The position numbers were made by a program, and so were the translations under genes. DNA of 12,136 nucleotides from Sulfurivirga caldicuralii (GTDB lineage: Bacteria; Pseudomonadota; Gammaproteobacteria; Thiomicrospirales; Thiomicrospiraceae). Under the pieces are notes generated by a model. The model was given only the letters and a program-made list of their open reading frames with translations, was not told the DNA's origin and ran no database searches. The stretch is taken from positions 1-12,136 of the forward strand of contig DQVN01000069.1 of NCBI GenBank assembly GCA_015661715.1. The letters run 5' to 3'. Positions within the stretch are counted from its first letter, which is position 1. Each line of letters opens with the position of its first letter. This document shows positions 1 to 10,442 of this stretch, piece by piece.

Positions 1-8
1 CGATGGGG

Positions 9-3225
<3,217 letters not shown>

Positions 3226-3534
3226 GAGCCTGGAAGAGGGTAAAGCACGGGACATTCAGGTGTTGGATGTACGCAATAATTGTGATTTTACCGACTGGAT
3301 GGTGATCGCGACGGGCACCTCCACCACCCATGTGAAAGCCTTGGGCCAGGCGGTCAGCCAGGATGCCAAAGCGGCTGGATACCCGCCGCTGGGCGTGGAG
3401 GCGCCGCAGGATCCGGAATGGGTGTTGGTGGATCTGGGTGATGTGGTGGTGCATGTGATGACCGAGCGTGCCCGTGCCTTCTATGCGTTGGAAAAGCTCT
3501 GGTCTGTGCAGCCTGCCCGGGAGGATGATCCGGC

Positions 3535-4005
3535 GTGAACATCCATCTGATCACCATTGGGCAGAAAATGCCGGCGTGGGTTGATGCCGGCTTTGCCGAG
3601 TATGCCAAGCGCTTGCCGGCCAGCTGTGCCCTGAAGCTGGTGGAGCTGCCCATGCCTCAGCGGGGCAAGCATGCCCATATCGATCAGTTGAAAGCGAAAG
3701 AGGCTGCGTTGATCGAGAAGGTGATCCCGAAAGGGGCGCTGGTCATCGCTTTGGATGAATATGGTCAGGAAGTATCCACCATTGGGTTGTCGCGCAAGTT
3801 ATCCCAGTGGCTGGAAGGAGGCCAGGATGTGGCGTTATTGGTGGGCGGCCCGGACGGGCTGGATGGTCGCCTGCTGCAAAAGGCCCGCTGGACTTGGTCT
3901 TTGTCCAAACTGACCTTTCCCCATCCGCTGGTGCGGGTCATTGTGGCCGAGCAGCTCTATCGGGCCTGGAGTGTACTCAATCATCACCCCTATCACCGCA
4001 GTTGA
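3535..4005 (+). CDS. rlmH: 23S rRNA (pseudouridine1915-N3)-methyltransferase
   Basis: RlmH, a SPOUT-fold S-adenosylmethionine enzyme, methylates pseudouridine 1915 in helix 69 of 23S rRNA on assembled 70S ribosomes. The protein has 156 residues (E. coli 155). Visible motifs are the N-terminal strand NIHLITIGQKMPAWV (2-16), LDEYGQ (73-78), the cofactor-loop GGPDGL (104-109), LSKLTFPHPLVRVIVAEQLYRA (about 123-144) and the near-terminal PYHR (152-155). The start is GTG, which forms GTGA with the rsfS stop and is preceded by GGAGGA 9 bases upstream. It is the last gene of the parE cluster. Its 3' end overlaps a convergent small minus-strand gene by 13 bases, and I see no clear hairpin terminator there. 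Confidence 0.96.
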   Translation: MNIHLITIGQKMPAWVDAGFAEYAKRLPASCALKLVELPMPQRGKHAHIDQLKAKEAALIEKVIPKGALVIALDEYGQEVSTIGLSRKLSQWLEGGQDVALLVGGPDGLDGRLLQKARWTWSLSKLTFPHPLVRVIVAEQLYRAWSVLNHHPYHRS

Positions 4006-4199
4006 TCATCTTTGTTGTGTTTGTCCTGAGACGGCGTGTGGCGCAGCTGTTTTTTTACATGGGCCAGACGTAGATTCAGTTCCACCAGCTGGCGTTGTGC
4101 TTTCCAGAAGGCCCAAGCCAGCGAGTCGCATTTTTCCCCGTCATGGCTGCAGCGGGTGATGTTGGGCTGTTTATCGTTGGACGGCGGTTTCTGTTTCAT
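3993..4199 (-). CDS. Small hypothetical protein, 68 residues
   Basis: I do not recognise this protein. It is hydrophilic and charged, with a probable amphipathic helix from about residue 24 to 53 (CDSLAWAFWKAQRQLVELNL onward), two cysteines (17 and 24) and a lysine/aspartate-rich tail. There is no signal peptide or membrane segment. It is supported by a good ribosome site, GGTGGAGA with GGAG 5 bases before ATG 4199, and by its position just after the lytic transglycosylase gene on the same strand, whose last 29 bases it overlaps in another frame. Its 3' end overlaps convergent rlmH by 13 bases. A longer in-frame reading starting at 4334 would lie inside the transglycosylase gene and is unlikely. 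Co-transcription with the upstream gene is inferred. It could be a spurious frame. Confidence 0.55.
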   Translation of the reverse strand: MKQKPPSNDKQPNITRCSHDGEKCDSLAWAFWKAQRQLVELNLRLAHVKKQLRHTPSQDKHNKDDQLR

Positions 4200-5397
4200 G
4201 GAGTCTCCACCATGTCTGTTCGGATGGAAAGCCATCAGGTATCTCACCATGATCCTGCTGCCACTGCCGCAGCGCTGCACGGGAGCGGTGGCCGAAAATG
4301 CCATCCACTTTACCCGCGTTGTAGCCCAGCGCATTGAGCTTGTGCTGAATGGCTTTCAAACGTGCCCGGGGCAGGGGCTGGGGGTCGGCAGGTGGTTTTT
4401 TGTGCAGTGGCGGCCCACCGATGATGCGGTCAGCCAGTCTACCCACCGCCACGGCATAGTAATCACTGCGGTTCCATTTTTTGATGACATAAAAGTTATG
4501 GTAGAGCAAAAAGGCAGGTCCCTCTTTGCCCATGGGCAGGTAAAGGGCGGCCATCATCTCACCTTTGGGTAAAGGGTTGCCATCCGCCCGGCGTACACCT
4601 AGTTTGGCCCACTCATCCAGGCTACGCCGTTGCAGGCCATCGGCCAGCTCATAGCGCTTGAATGAGGCGGTCAATTGAACTTCACGCCCCCAGGTCTCAC
4701 CCGGACGCCAACCCAGGCGTTGGAGAAAATAACCGGCGGAGAGAAAAGCATCCGCCATGCTCTGCCAGAGGTCTACTTTGCCGTCGCCATCACCATCCTG
4801 TCCATAGTGGAGATAGTTGGAGGGCATAAATTGCATCTGCCCCATGGCCCCGGCCCAGGAGCCTTTGAGTTGTTCAGGTGGAAAACGATTGTTTTGCAAG
4901 ACCTTCAGGGCGGCGATCAGCTCGCGGGTAAAGAACTTCTCCCGCCGCCCCTCATAGGCCAGGGTGGCCAGTGCTTGCAGAACCGGCGTGGTGCCAGTAA
5001 AACCGCCATAGCGGGTTTCCATGCCCCAGTAGGCAATCAGAAAGCGCCCCGGCACACCGGTTTGGGCTGTCACCTGATCCAGAATGGGTTGGTAGCGGGC
5101 CAGTAGCTGGCGCCCTTTTTCGATGCGCTCAGGGGTGACGGTGCGGGTATAGTACTGCCAGAAACTCAGGACGAATTCCGCTTGGCGCCTGTCCTGTTGA
5201 ATGATGCGGTGATTCAGGGTCAGGGATTCCAGGTGTTTGAGGGTGGCGGGGCGGATGCCTGCGGCTTTGGCTTTGGGCGCAATCACCTGTTGGAGCCATT
5301 GTTGGAATGCCGCATCATCCAATGGGCGTTGGGGTTTGGCGAATACAATGCTGCCGACGCAGATCAGCAGGACGGCTACAATAGTCTGTTTCCACAT
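4171..5397 (-). CDS. MltB-family lytic murein transglycosylase with peptidoglycan-binding domain
   Basis: The predicted enzyme cleaves the MurNAc-GlcNAc bond of peptidoglycan, leaving 1,6-anhydroMurNAc ends, and would act in the periplasm. From ATG 5397 it has 408 residues. Residues 1-20 form a signal peptide (basic start, hydrophobic VAVLLICVGSIVFA, then KPQ); the Cys at 13 is not in a good lipobox, so a soluble or loosely bound form is likely. The SLT_2-type catalytic region carries YWGMETRYGGF with catalytic Glu127, then GSWAGAMGQMQFMPSNY (about 179-195) and a DGDGDGKVD stretch (201-209) resembling the calcium loop of MltB. Residues about 343-400 form a peptidoglycan-binding (PG_binding_1) domain with LNALGYNAGKVDGIFG. 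E. coli MltB lacks this C-terminal domain, so the symbol mltB is not assigned. The start 13 codons earlier is disfavoured because it would bury the signal peptide. Confidence 0.93.
   Translation of the reverse strand: MWKQTIVAVLLICVGSIVFAKPQRPLDDAAFQQWLQQVIAPKAKAAGIRPATLKHLESLTLNHRIIQQDRRQAEFVLSFWQYYTRTVTPERIEKGRQLLARYQPILDQVTAQTGVPGRFLIAYWGMETRYGGFTGTTPVLQALATLAYEGRREKFFTRELIAALKVLQNNRFPPEQLKGSWAGAMGQMQFMPSNYLHYGQDGDGDGKVDLWQSMADAFLSAGYFLQRLGWRPGETWGREVQLTASFKRYELADGLQRRSLDEWAKLGVRRADGNPLPKGEMMAALYLPMGKEGPAFLLYHNFYVIKKWNRSDYYAVAVGRLADRIIGGPPLHKKPPADPQPLPRARLKAIQHKLNALGYNAGKVDGIFGHRSRAALRQWQQDHGEIPDGFPSEQTWWRLHETETAVQR
4204..4211 (-). promoter_or_regulatory. Ribosome binding site of the 68-residue protein
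   Basis: On the minus strand this reads GGTGGAGA, with its GGAG core 5 bases before ATG 4199. It lies inside the 3' end of the lytic transglycosylase gene, and it is the main reason for believing the small gene and its internal start. Confidence 0.5.
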
Positions 5398-5418
5398 GCA
5401 GGTGGGTAATCCTTGACC

Positions 5419-7632
5419 ATGCAATCTCAATACCACTATTTTGCCACAGCGCCTGCCGGCGGCGTAGAACTTCTGGCTGAGGAGCTCAAGTCCCTGGGGG
5501 CGCAGCAGTGCCAGTTGAAGCCCACCGGTGTGGAATTTAGCGGTGAATTGGCGGTGGGCTATCGGGCGGTGCTGTGGAGCCGGGTGGCCAACCGAATTTA
5601 TCTGCGTCTAGCGAATGCGGTGGTAGATCGTCCCGAGGCGCTCTATGCGGCGGTGCAGGGGATAGACTGGTCTCAGCATATGACAGTGGAAACCCCCTTT
5701 GCCGTCAGCTTTACCGGCAGTGGTGCCGGTATCAAGCATACCCATTTTGGTGCGCTCAAGATCAAGGATGCCATTGTGGATCAGTTCCGCGGGCGTTGCG
5801 GTATGCGCCCCCCTGTGGTGACGGAGGGGGCGCATCTGGCGATTCATGCCCATTTGCACCGGGGGCGTTTGCAGGTGTTTATCGACCTGAGCGGTTTTGG
5901 GTTGCATCAGCGAGGCTATCGCCAGGGGGTGCGTTTCAGCGCCCCGCTGAAGGAGAATGTGGCGGCGGCCGTATTGTTGCGTTGTGGTTGGCCGACGGTG
6001 GCCGAGGCAGGTGGGGCGTTGGTGGATCCCATGTGTGGCAGCGGCACCTTTCTGGTGGAGGCGGCGTGGATGGTGCAGCAGCGCGCCCCGCAGTTGAACA
6101 ATGTGGATCGCATGAGTCTGCTGCATTGGCAGGGGCATGTGCCAGCCCTGTGGCAGCGTCTGGTGGCTGAGGCACAGGAACGGTTTGCGGCGCATCGACA
6201 CTTGCTGCCGAAAATGGTGGGGCGGGATATCAGCGCCAAAAGCCTCGCCGCCGCGCACCGGGTTTTGGCCCAGGCGGATTTGGCCGATCAGATTCAGCTC
6301 CAACAGGCGCCTCTGCGGGCACAGCACGGTTTGGATGCTGCTCAGGGCCTGGTGGTGTGCAATCCACCTTACGGCGAGCGGTTGGGGGTGGAAAGTGAAC
6401 TCAATGACCTCTATCAGCAGTTGGGTGAACTGTTGAAGCGGTATTTTGTCGGCTGGCGGGCCGGGGTGTTCACCTGTCGAGGGGATAAGGTGCCCCTGTT
6501 GGGGTTACGACCCTTGAAGCAGCATCCCTTTCGGAATGGGGCGTTGGAGTGTGTGCTGGCGCGCTATGCCATTCAACCGGCGCACTTTCGTCATCCTCCG
6601 CTGCAAGTGGAGCAGGATTTGGCCGTGCAAGTGGCGCGCCGCTATCCGGATATGGCTGACAGTGAAGGCGCGCGTATGTTCGCCAATCGTCTGCGCAAGA
6701 ACCTGCGTCGACTCAAGGGTTGGCTCAAGCAGGCGCAGGTGAGCGCCTTTCGCGCCTATGATGCGGATATTCCAGAATATGCCTTGGCGGTGGATGTGTA
6801 TGACACGGTGGATGATGGACGCTGGGTGGTGGTATATGAGTATGCGCCACCGGCTTGCGTAGACCCGCGCAAAGCGCGCCGTCACCTGTTTGAAGCCATG
6901 GCGGTTTTGCCGCAGGTGTTGGCGGTGACGCCCGAGAAAATTGTCTATAAAGTGCGGCAACGGCAAAAGGGTAGCAAGCAGTATGTCAAACTGGCCCAGC
7001 GGGCGGACTTTCATCAGGTGGTGGAAAATGGCGCCCGTCTGTGGGTGAACTTTCATGATTATCTGGATACGGGCCTGTTTCTGGATCATCGCCTGGTGCG
7101 TCGCAAGGTGGCGCGGCTGAGTCGAGCCGGTCGGCTGCTCAATCTGTTCTGCTATACGGCGAGTGCTTCGGTGGAAGCGGCTGTGGCCGGCGCGCAAGCA
7201 AGTGTCAGTGTGGACTTGTCACGCACCTATTTGGACTGGGCGGCGCGCAACTTTGCCTTGAATGACCTTGACAGGAAACAGCATACCCTGATTCGCGTGG
7301 ATGTGTTGCGTTGGTTGGCGCAGCCGCCGGAGAAGATCGGCCGGTTTGATGTGATTTTTCTGGATCCGCCATCCTTTTCCACCTCCAAGCGTATGCAAGG
7401 CACCCTGGATATTCAGCGGGATCATGTCACTTTGATTGAACAGGCGGGCCAATTGCTGGAAAATGAAGGACATTTGGTTTTTTCCACTAATTTGCGCCGT
7501 TTCAAACTGGCTGCTGAACAGCTGGAAAACCGTTGGGAAATCGAGGATTGGACTCAGACAACACTGCCGCCGGATTTTCAGCGTCATCGGCCTATTCATC
7601 AGGTATGGCGGTTGCGGAGGCGATATGGTTAA
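5419..7632 (+). CDS. rlmL: Bifunctional 23S rRNA methyltransferase RlmKL (m2G2445 / m7G2069)
   Basis: This fused protein makes two modifications in 23S rRNA: N2-methylation of G2445 (RlmL half) and N7-methylation of G2069 (RlmK half). It has 737 residues (E. coli 702). An N-terminal ferredoxin-like and THUMP region (about 1-155) is followed by the RlmL methyltransferase with DPMCGSGTFLVEAA (203-216) and catalytic NPPYGERL (315-322). The RlmK half shows NRLRKNLRRLKGW (423-435), the TGLFLDHR block (551-558), NLFCYTASAS (575-584), DLSRTYLDWA (599-608) and DPPSFSTSKRM (649-659). ATG 5419 is used, but an in-frame TTG at 5413 sits 6 bases after GGTGGG and could be the true start, adding two residues. 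Its stop overlaps the diguanylate cyclase gene by 8 bases. Confidence 0.95.
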   Translation: MQSQYHYFATAPAGGVELLAEELKSLGAQQCQLKPTGVEFSGELAVGYRAVLWSRVANRIYLRLANAVVDRPEALYAAVQGIDWSQHMTVETPFAVSFTGSGAGIKHTHFGALKIKDAIVDQFRGRCGMRPPVVTEGAHLAIHAHLHRGRLQVFIDLSGFGLHQRGYRQGVRFSAPLKENVAAAVLLRCGWPTVAEAGGALVDPMCGSGTFLVEAAWMVQQRAPQLNNVDRMSLLHWQGHVPALWQRLVAEAQERFAAHRHLLPKMVGRDISAKSLAAAHRVLAQADLADQIQLQQAPLRAQHGLDAAQGLVVCNPPYGERLGVESELNDLYQQLGELLKRYFVGWRAGVFTCRGDKVPLLGLRPLKQHPFRNGALECVLARYAIQPAHFRHPPLQVEQDLAVQVARRYPDMADSEGARMFANRLRKNLRRLKGWLKQAQVSAFRAYDADIPEYALAVDVYDTVDDGRWVVVYEYAPPACVDPRKARRHLFEAMAVLPQVLAVTPEKIVYKVRQRQKGSKQYVKLAQRADFHQVVENGARLWVNFHDYLDTGLFLDHRLVRRKVARLSRAGRLLNLFCYTASASVEAAVAGAQASVSVDLSRTYLDWAARNFALNDLDRKQHTLIRVDVLRWLAQPPEKIGRFDVIFLDPPSFSTSKRMQGTLDIQRDHVTLIEQAGQLLENEGHLVFSTNLRRFKLAAEQLENRWEIEDWTQTTLPPDFQRHRPIHQVWRLRRRYG

Positions 7633-9022
7633 TGTTTGTACCCTGAAAAAATTGTTGGGGGTGACACCGCAGGATCAGGCAGAGTTGGACTTGTATCATC
7701 AGGCCATGGCCGAGCATATTGATGCGCTCCACGCTGACTTGAGTCAATGGGTGGTGGAATATGCCAATACGGATGATGTGCCGATGGCCATGCGCGCCTT
7801 TGTGGAGGTGTTAGCGTTTGGAGAGGGAGAAGAGCGCTTTTTCCCCTTGGTATATCGGCAGACTTTGGCTTGGCGGGCAGCTGGGTTGAGTGAAACCAGT
7901 ATTATGATGCTGTTAAGTCGTTTGCGTCAGCGTTTTGTAGAGCTGGCGGAGTTACTGAACTCTACACAGTTGGCCCGGGCCCTATGTCACAATGTGGATT
8001 TAGCACAGACCATTCTGAGCTCTGTCTTTCAGCTCTCACGCACCTTGGAGCGGTTCCGTGAACGGGCAGAGTTCGAAATCAAGCGTGTGGAACACATGTT
8101 TCTGCTGATTGAGCAGGAGGCCCCTCATCTGTTGATTCAGGCCTATCGGGAGCATCAGCGTTGGAAACAGTTGGCCTATGAAGTCGCCCTGGGTATGGCG
8201 GTAACTGAACAGCTGGAAACCGACCACACCCGCTGCGGTCTGTCTCTTTGGTTGGAGTCAGGCGGTTGGGAGATGTTGCCTGAAGATCGCAGAGAAGCAT
8301 TCGATCATGCCCATCGACGGGTTCATCTGTTGGGGGAAAAGATGCTCGAGATGGCCCAGAATCAGGCGCCGGACCAGGCATTGGAGATGATCTGGGATAT
8401 TGAGGAGGCCTCCGATGAGGTGACCGCGCTATTGCTGGAGTTCCTAGACCAGATATTTGTGGAGGTAGCCACGCGAGATGCCTTGACCGGCTTGCCCAAC
8501 CGGCGCAGCTTTGAGCGGGACTATCACAAGGCGTTGAAAATGGCGCGTCGCTATGGCCTTCATTTGGGGTTGCACCTGCTGGATCTGGATCACTTCAAAC
8601 GGATCAACGATACCCTGGGACATTTGAAAGGGGATGAAGTACTAAAAGTTTTCAGTCAGACTGTGGTCAACCAGCTGCGTGATGAGGATCATCTGTATCG
8701 TTGGGGTGGGGAGGAGTTTGCCATTGTCACCCTGCATCAGGATGCTCAGGGTGCAGAGACCTTTGCTGCGCGGCTGTTTGAGAATTTCTCGGGAACGGCG
8801 CTCCAAGAGGCGTTGGCGTTGCCTTGGCCGGTGACCATTAGCATGGCGAGCGTTGAAGTCCCTCCCGATTTGGCAGAAGTGCCCAGTGATACACGGGTCT
8901 TTGCGGCGGTGGATCGGTTGCTCTACATGGCAAAAGAGGCGGGCCGCAACCAGTTGTGGGCCGGGACTATGGACGAAAAGGGGTATTTACGTGAAGACAC
9001 AATCCATCGTGTTCGACCGTGA
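7625..9022 (+). CDS. Diguanylate cyclase with CZB-like zinc-sensor and globin-like N-terminal region
   Basis: The predicted cytoplasmic enzyme makes cyclic di-GMP from two GTP. The 465-residue protein has no membrane segment. Its C-terminal GGDEF domain (about 283-445) looks active: DALTGLPNRRSF (285-296), metal/substrate residues Asp320, Asn328 and Asp337, catalytic GGEEF (361-365), and a product-inhibition site RDED (352-355) exactly five residues before it. Residues about 165-275 resemble the CZB zinc-sensing domain of DgcZ: His177 in HQRW, Cys204 in CGLSLWL, and His230/His234 in HRRVH, with spacing 26 and 4 between the last three. Residues 1-150 are helical and resemble the globin part of E. 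coli DosC, but Gln79 appears where the haem-binding His would be. GGAGG lies 4 bases before ATG 7625. The gene overlaps rlmKL by 8 bases and hemN by 32. GGDEF is certain; the sensor assignments are by eye. Confidence 0.92.
   Translation: MVNVCTLKKLLGVTPQDQAELDLYHQAMAEHIDALHADLSQWVVEYANTDDVPMAMRAFVEVLAFGEGEERFFPLVYRQTLAWRAAGLSETSIMMLLSRLRQRFVELAELLNSTQLARALCHNVDLAQTILSSVFQLSRTLERFRERAEFEIKRVEHMFLLIEQEAPHLLIQAYREHQRWKQLAYEVALGMAVTEQLETDHTRCGLSLWLESGGWEMLPEDRREAFDHAHRRVHLLGEKMLEMAQNQAPDQALEMIWDIEEASDEVTALLLEFLDQIFVEVATRDALTGLPNRRSFERDYHKALKMARRYGLHLGLHLLDLDHFKRINDTLGHLKGDEVLKVFSQTVVNQLRDEDHLYRWGGEEFAIVTLHQDAQGAETFAARLFENFSGTALQEALALPWPVTISMASVEVPPDLAEVPSDTRVFAAVDRLLYMAKEAGRNQLWAGTMDEKGYLREDTIHRVRP
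8978..8983 (+). promoter_or_regulatory. Ribosome binding site of hemN
   Basis: AAGGGG lies 7 bases before GTG 8991, inside the 3' end of the diguanylate cyclase gene. It supports the GTG as the hemN start rather than the in-frame ATG 138 bases earlier. Confidence 0.6.
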
Positions 9023-10373
9023 GTTGATCGAAAAATACAATCGCGCGGGGCCGCGCTACACATCCTATCCCACAGCGATGCAGTTTAGTGAAGAGTTCGG
9101 GCCGGACGACTACCGAGCCGCGGCGGCGCGTGCCAATGAAAGTGGACGGGATCTGTCCCTCTATTTCCACATTCCTTTTTGTGATACGGTCTGTTTCTAC
9201 TGCGCCTGTAATAAAGTGTGGACTCGGGATCGGGGCAAAACGACTCCCTATCTGCAGCGCCTGTTCCGTGAGATCGAAATGCAGGCGGCCCTGTTCGATC
9301 CAAGCCGCAAGGTGGCACAGCTACATTGGGGGGGCGGTACGCCCACTTTTATCAGCCATGATGAGATGAAAGCGCTGATGGATAAAACCCGGCAGCACTT
9401 CCACTTGTTGGAGGATGACAGCGGTGAGTATTCCATCGAGATCGACCCGCGGGAAGCCAGCGCTGAAACCGTGCACCTGCTGCGGGATTTGGGTTTTAAC
9501 CGCATGAGTCTGGGGGTGCAGGATTTCAATCCGCAAGTGCAGCAAGCGGTCAACCGCATTCAGAGTGAGGCGCAAACCTTTGCCGTGCTGCAGGCGGCGC
9601 GAGAGGCAGGCTTTAAGTCGATCAATGTGGACCTCATCTATGGGCTGCCCTTTCAGACAAAAGAGCGCTTTCTGGAGACTTTGGACAAGCTCTTGGCGGT
9701 AGAACCAGATCGTTTCAGTGTGTTCAACTATGCGCATCTGCCGGAGATGTTCCCCACGCAAAAGCGTATGGATCCGGCCACGCTGCCCTCCCCGGAAGAG
9801 AAGTTAATGATTCTCTCCGCCACCATTGATCGACTCAGTGCAGCGGGTTATGTCTATATTGGCATGGATCACTTCGCCAAGCCCGATGATGAACTGGCGG
9901 TGGCTCAGCGCGCCGGCACCCTGTATCGTAACTTTCAGGGCTATTCCACCCATGCCGATTGCGACCTGGTGGCCATGGGCGCCACCTCTATTTCGCTGAT
10001 GGATGACACCTATGCCCAGAACATGAAAGCGTTGACTGACTATTATGCGCGCATTGATGCGGATGAACTGGCCATTTTCCGCGGCGTACGTTTGAGCGAG
10101 GACGATCTGCTGCGCCGTGATGTGATCATGAAACTGATGAGCAACTTTGTGCTGGACTATACCGCCGTGGAAAAACAGTGGAATATCGATTTCCATGAGT
10201 ACTTTGCCGATACGCTGGCGCAGTTGCAGCCCATGGAGGAGGATGGACTGCTGGAATTGAAAACGACTGCCCTGGTGGTGCGTCCTGTCGGTCGGTTGTT
10301 GATTCGCAATATCGCCATGGCGTTTGACGCCTACCTCAACCGTACCCAAGCCCGTTATTCCAAGGTGATATAG
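8991..10373 (+). CDS. hemN: Oxygen-independent coproporphyrinogen III oxidase
   Basis: HemN is a radical SAM enzyme that decarboxylates two propionate side chains of coproporphyrinogen III to give protoporphyrinogen IX, allowing haem synthesis without oxygen in the cytoplasm. The 460-residue product matches E. coli HemN (457). It shows YNRAGPRYTSYPTA (16-29), LYFHIPFC (57-64) and the cluster motif CX3CX2CXC with Cys64, 68, 71 and 73, then HWGGGTPT, SLGVQDFN, VDLIYGLPFQT, YIGMDHFAKPDDELA and the terminal GRLLIRNIAM. The start is GTG 8991: homology with HemN begins here, AAGGGG lies 7 bases upstream, and the earlier in-frame ATG at 8853 adds 46 unrelated residues read through the cyclase gene. 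It overlaps that gene by 32 bases, so coupled translation is likely. The presence of hemN implies growth in low or no oxygen. Confidence 0.96.
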   Translation: MKTQSIVFDRELIEKYNRAGPRYTSYPTAMQFSEEFGPDDYRAAAARANESGRDLSLYFHIPFCDTVCFYCACNKVWTRDRGKTTPYLQRLFREIEMQAALFDPSRKVAQLHWGGGTPTFISHDEMKALMDKTRQHFHLLEDDSGEYSIEIDPREASAETVHLLRDLGFNRMSLGVQDFNPQVQQAVNRIQSEAQTFAVLQAAREAGFKSINVDLIYGLPFQTKERFLETLDKLLAVEPDRFSVFNYAHLPEMFPTQKRMDPATLPSPEEKLMILSATIDRLSAAGYVYIGMDHFAKPDDELAVAQRAGTLYRNFQGYSTHADCDLVAMGATSISLMDDTYAQNMKALTDYYARIDADELAIFRGVRLSEDDLLRRDVIMKLMSNFVLDYTAVEKQWNIDFHEYFADTLAQLQPMEEDGLLELKTTALVVRPVGRLLIRNIAMAFDAYLNRTQARYSKVI

Positions 10374-10389
10374 GGGGTCCCGTCAAATT

Positions 10390-10418
10390 TTGTAAGCCGT
10401 CGCGCACTGGATGAGAAT
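10390..10418 (+). promoter_or_regulatory. Possible sigma-70 promoter of galU
   Basis: In the 69-base gap between hemN and galU, TTGTAA (10390-10395) and GAGAAT (10413-10418) are separated by 17 bases. Each matches four of six consensus positions. The gap is AT-richer than its surroundings and the only sizeable non-coding gap inside the plus-strand series, but the match is modest and galU could also be read from upstream. No clear terminator for hemN is visible in the gap. Confidence 0.25.
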
Positions 10419-10442
10419 AGGGCATATATGCAAGGAAAAACG

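Noticed and set aside
4006..4060. Possible terminator after rlmH (run of seven T after GCGCAGCTG)
   Set aside because: I could not build a convincing stem before the T run, and the region is inside the putative small minus-strand gene.
4200..4334. Longer version of the 68-residue protein (113 residues)
   Set aside because: The added part lies within the coding sequence of the lytic transglycosylase in another frame and has no ribosome site argument; the internal ATG 4199 has one.
4036..4572. 178-residue plus-strand frame opposite the transglycosylase gene
   Set aside because: It is antisense to a well-supported gene, has low-complexity shadow-like composition and shows no recognisable family.
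8853..8990. In-frame upstream extension of hemN from an ATG
   Set aside because: It reads 46 residues inside the cyclase gene in another frame; HemN similarity begins at GTG 8991, which has its own ribosome site.
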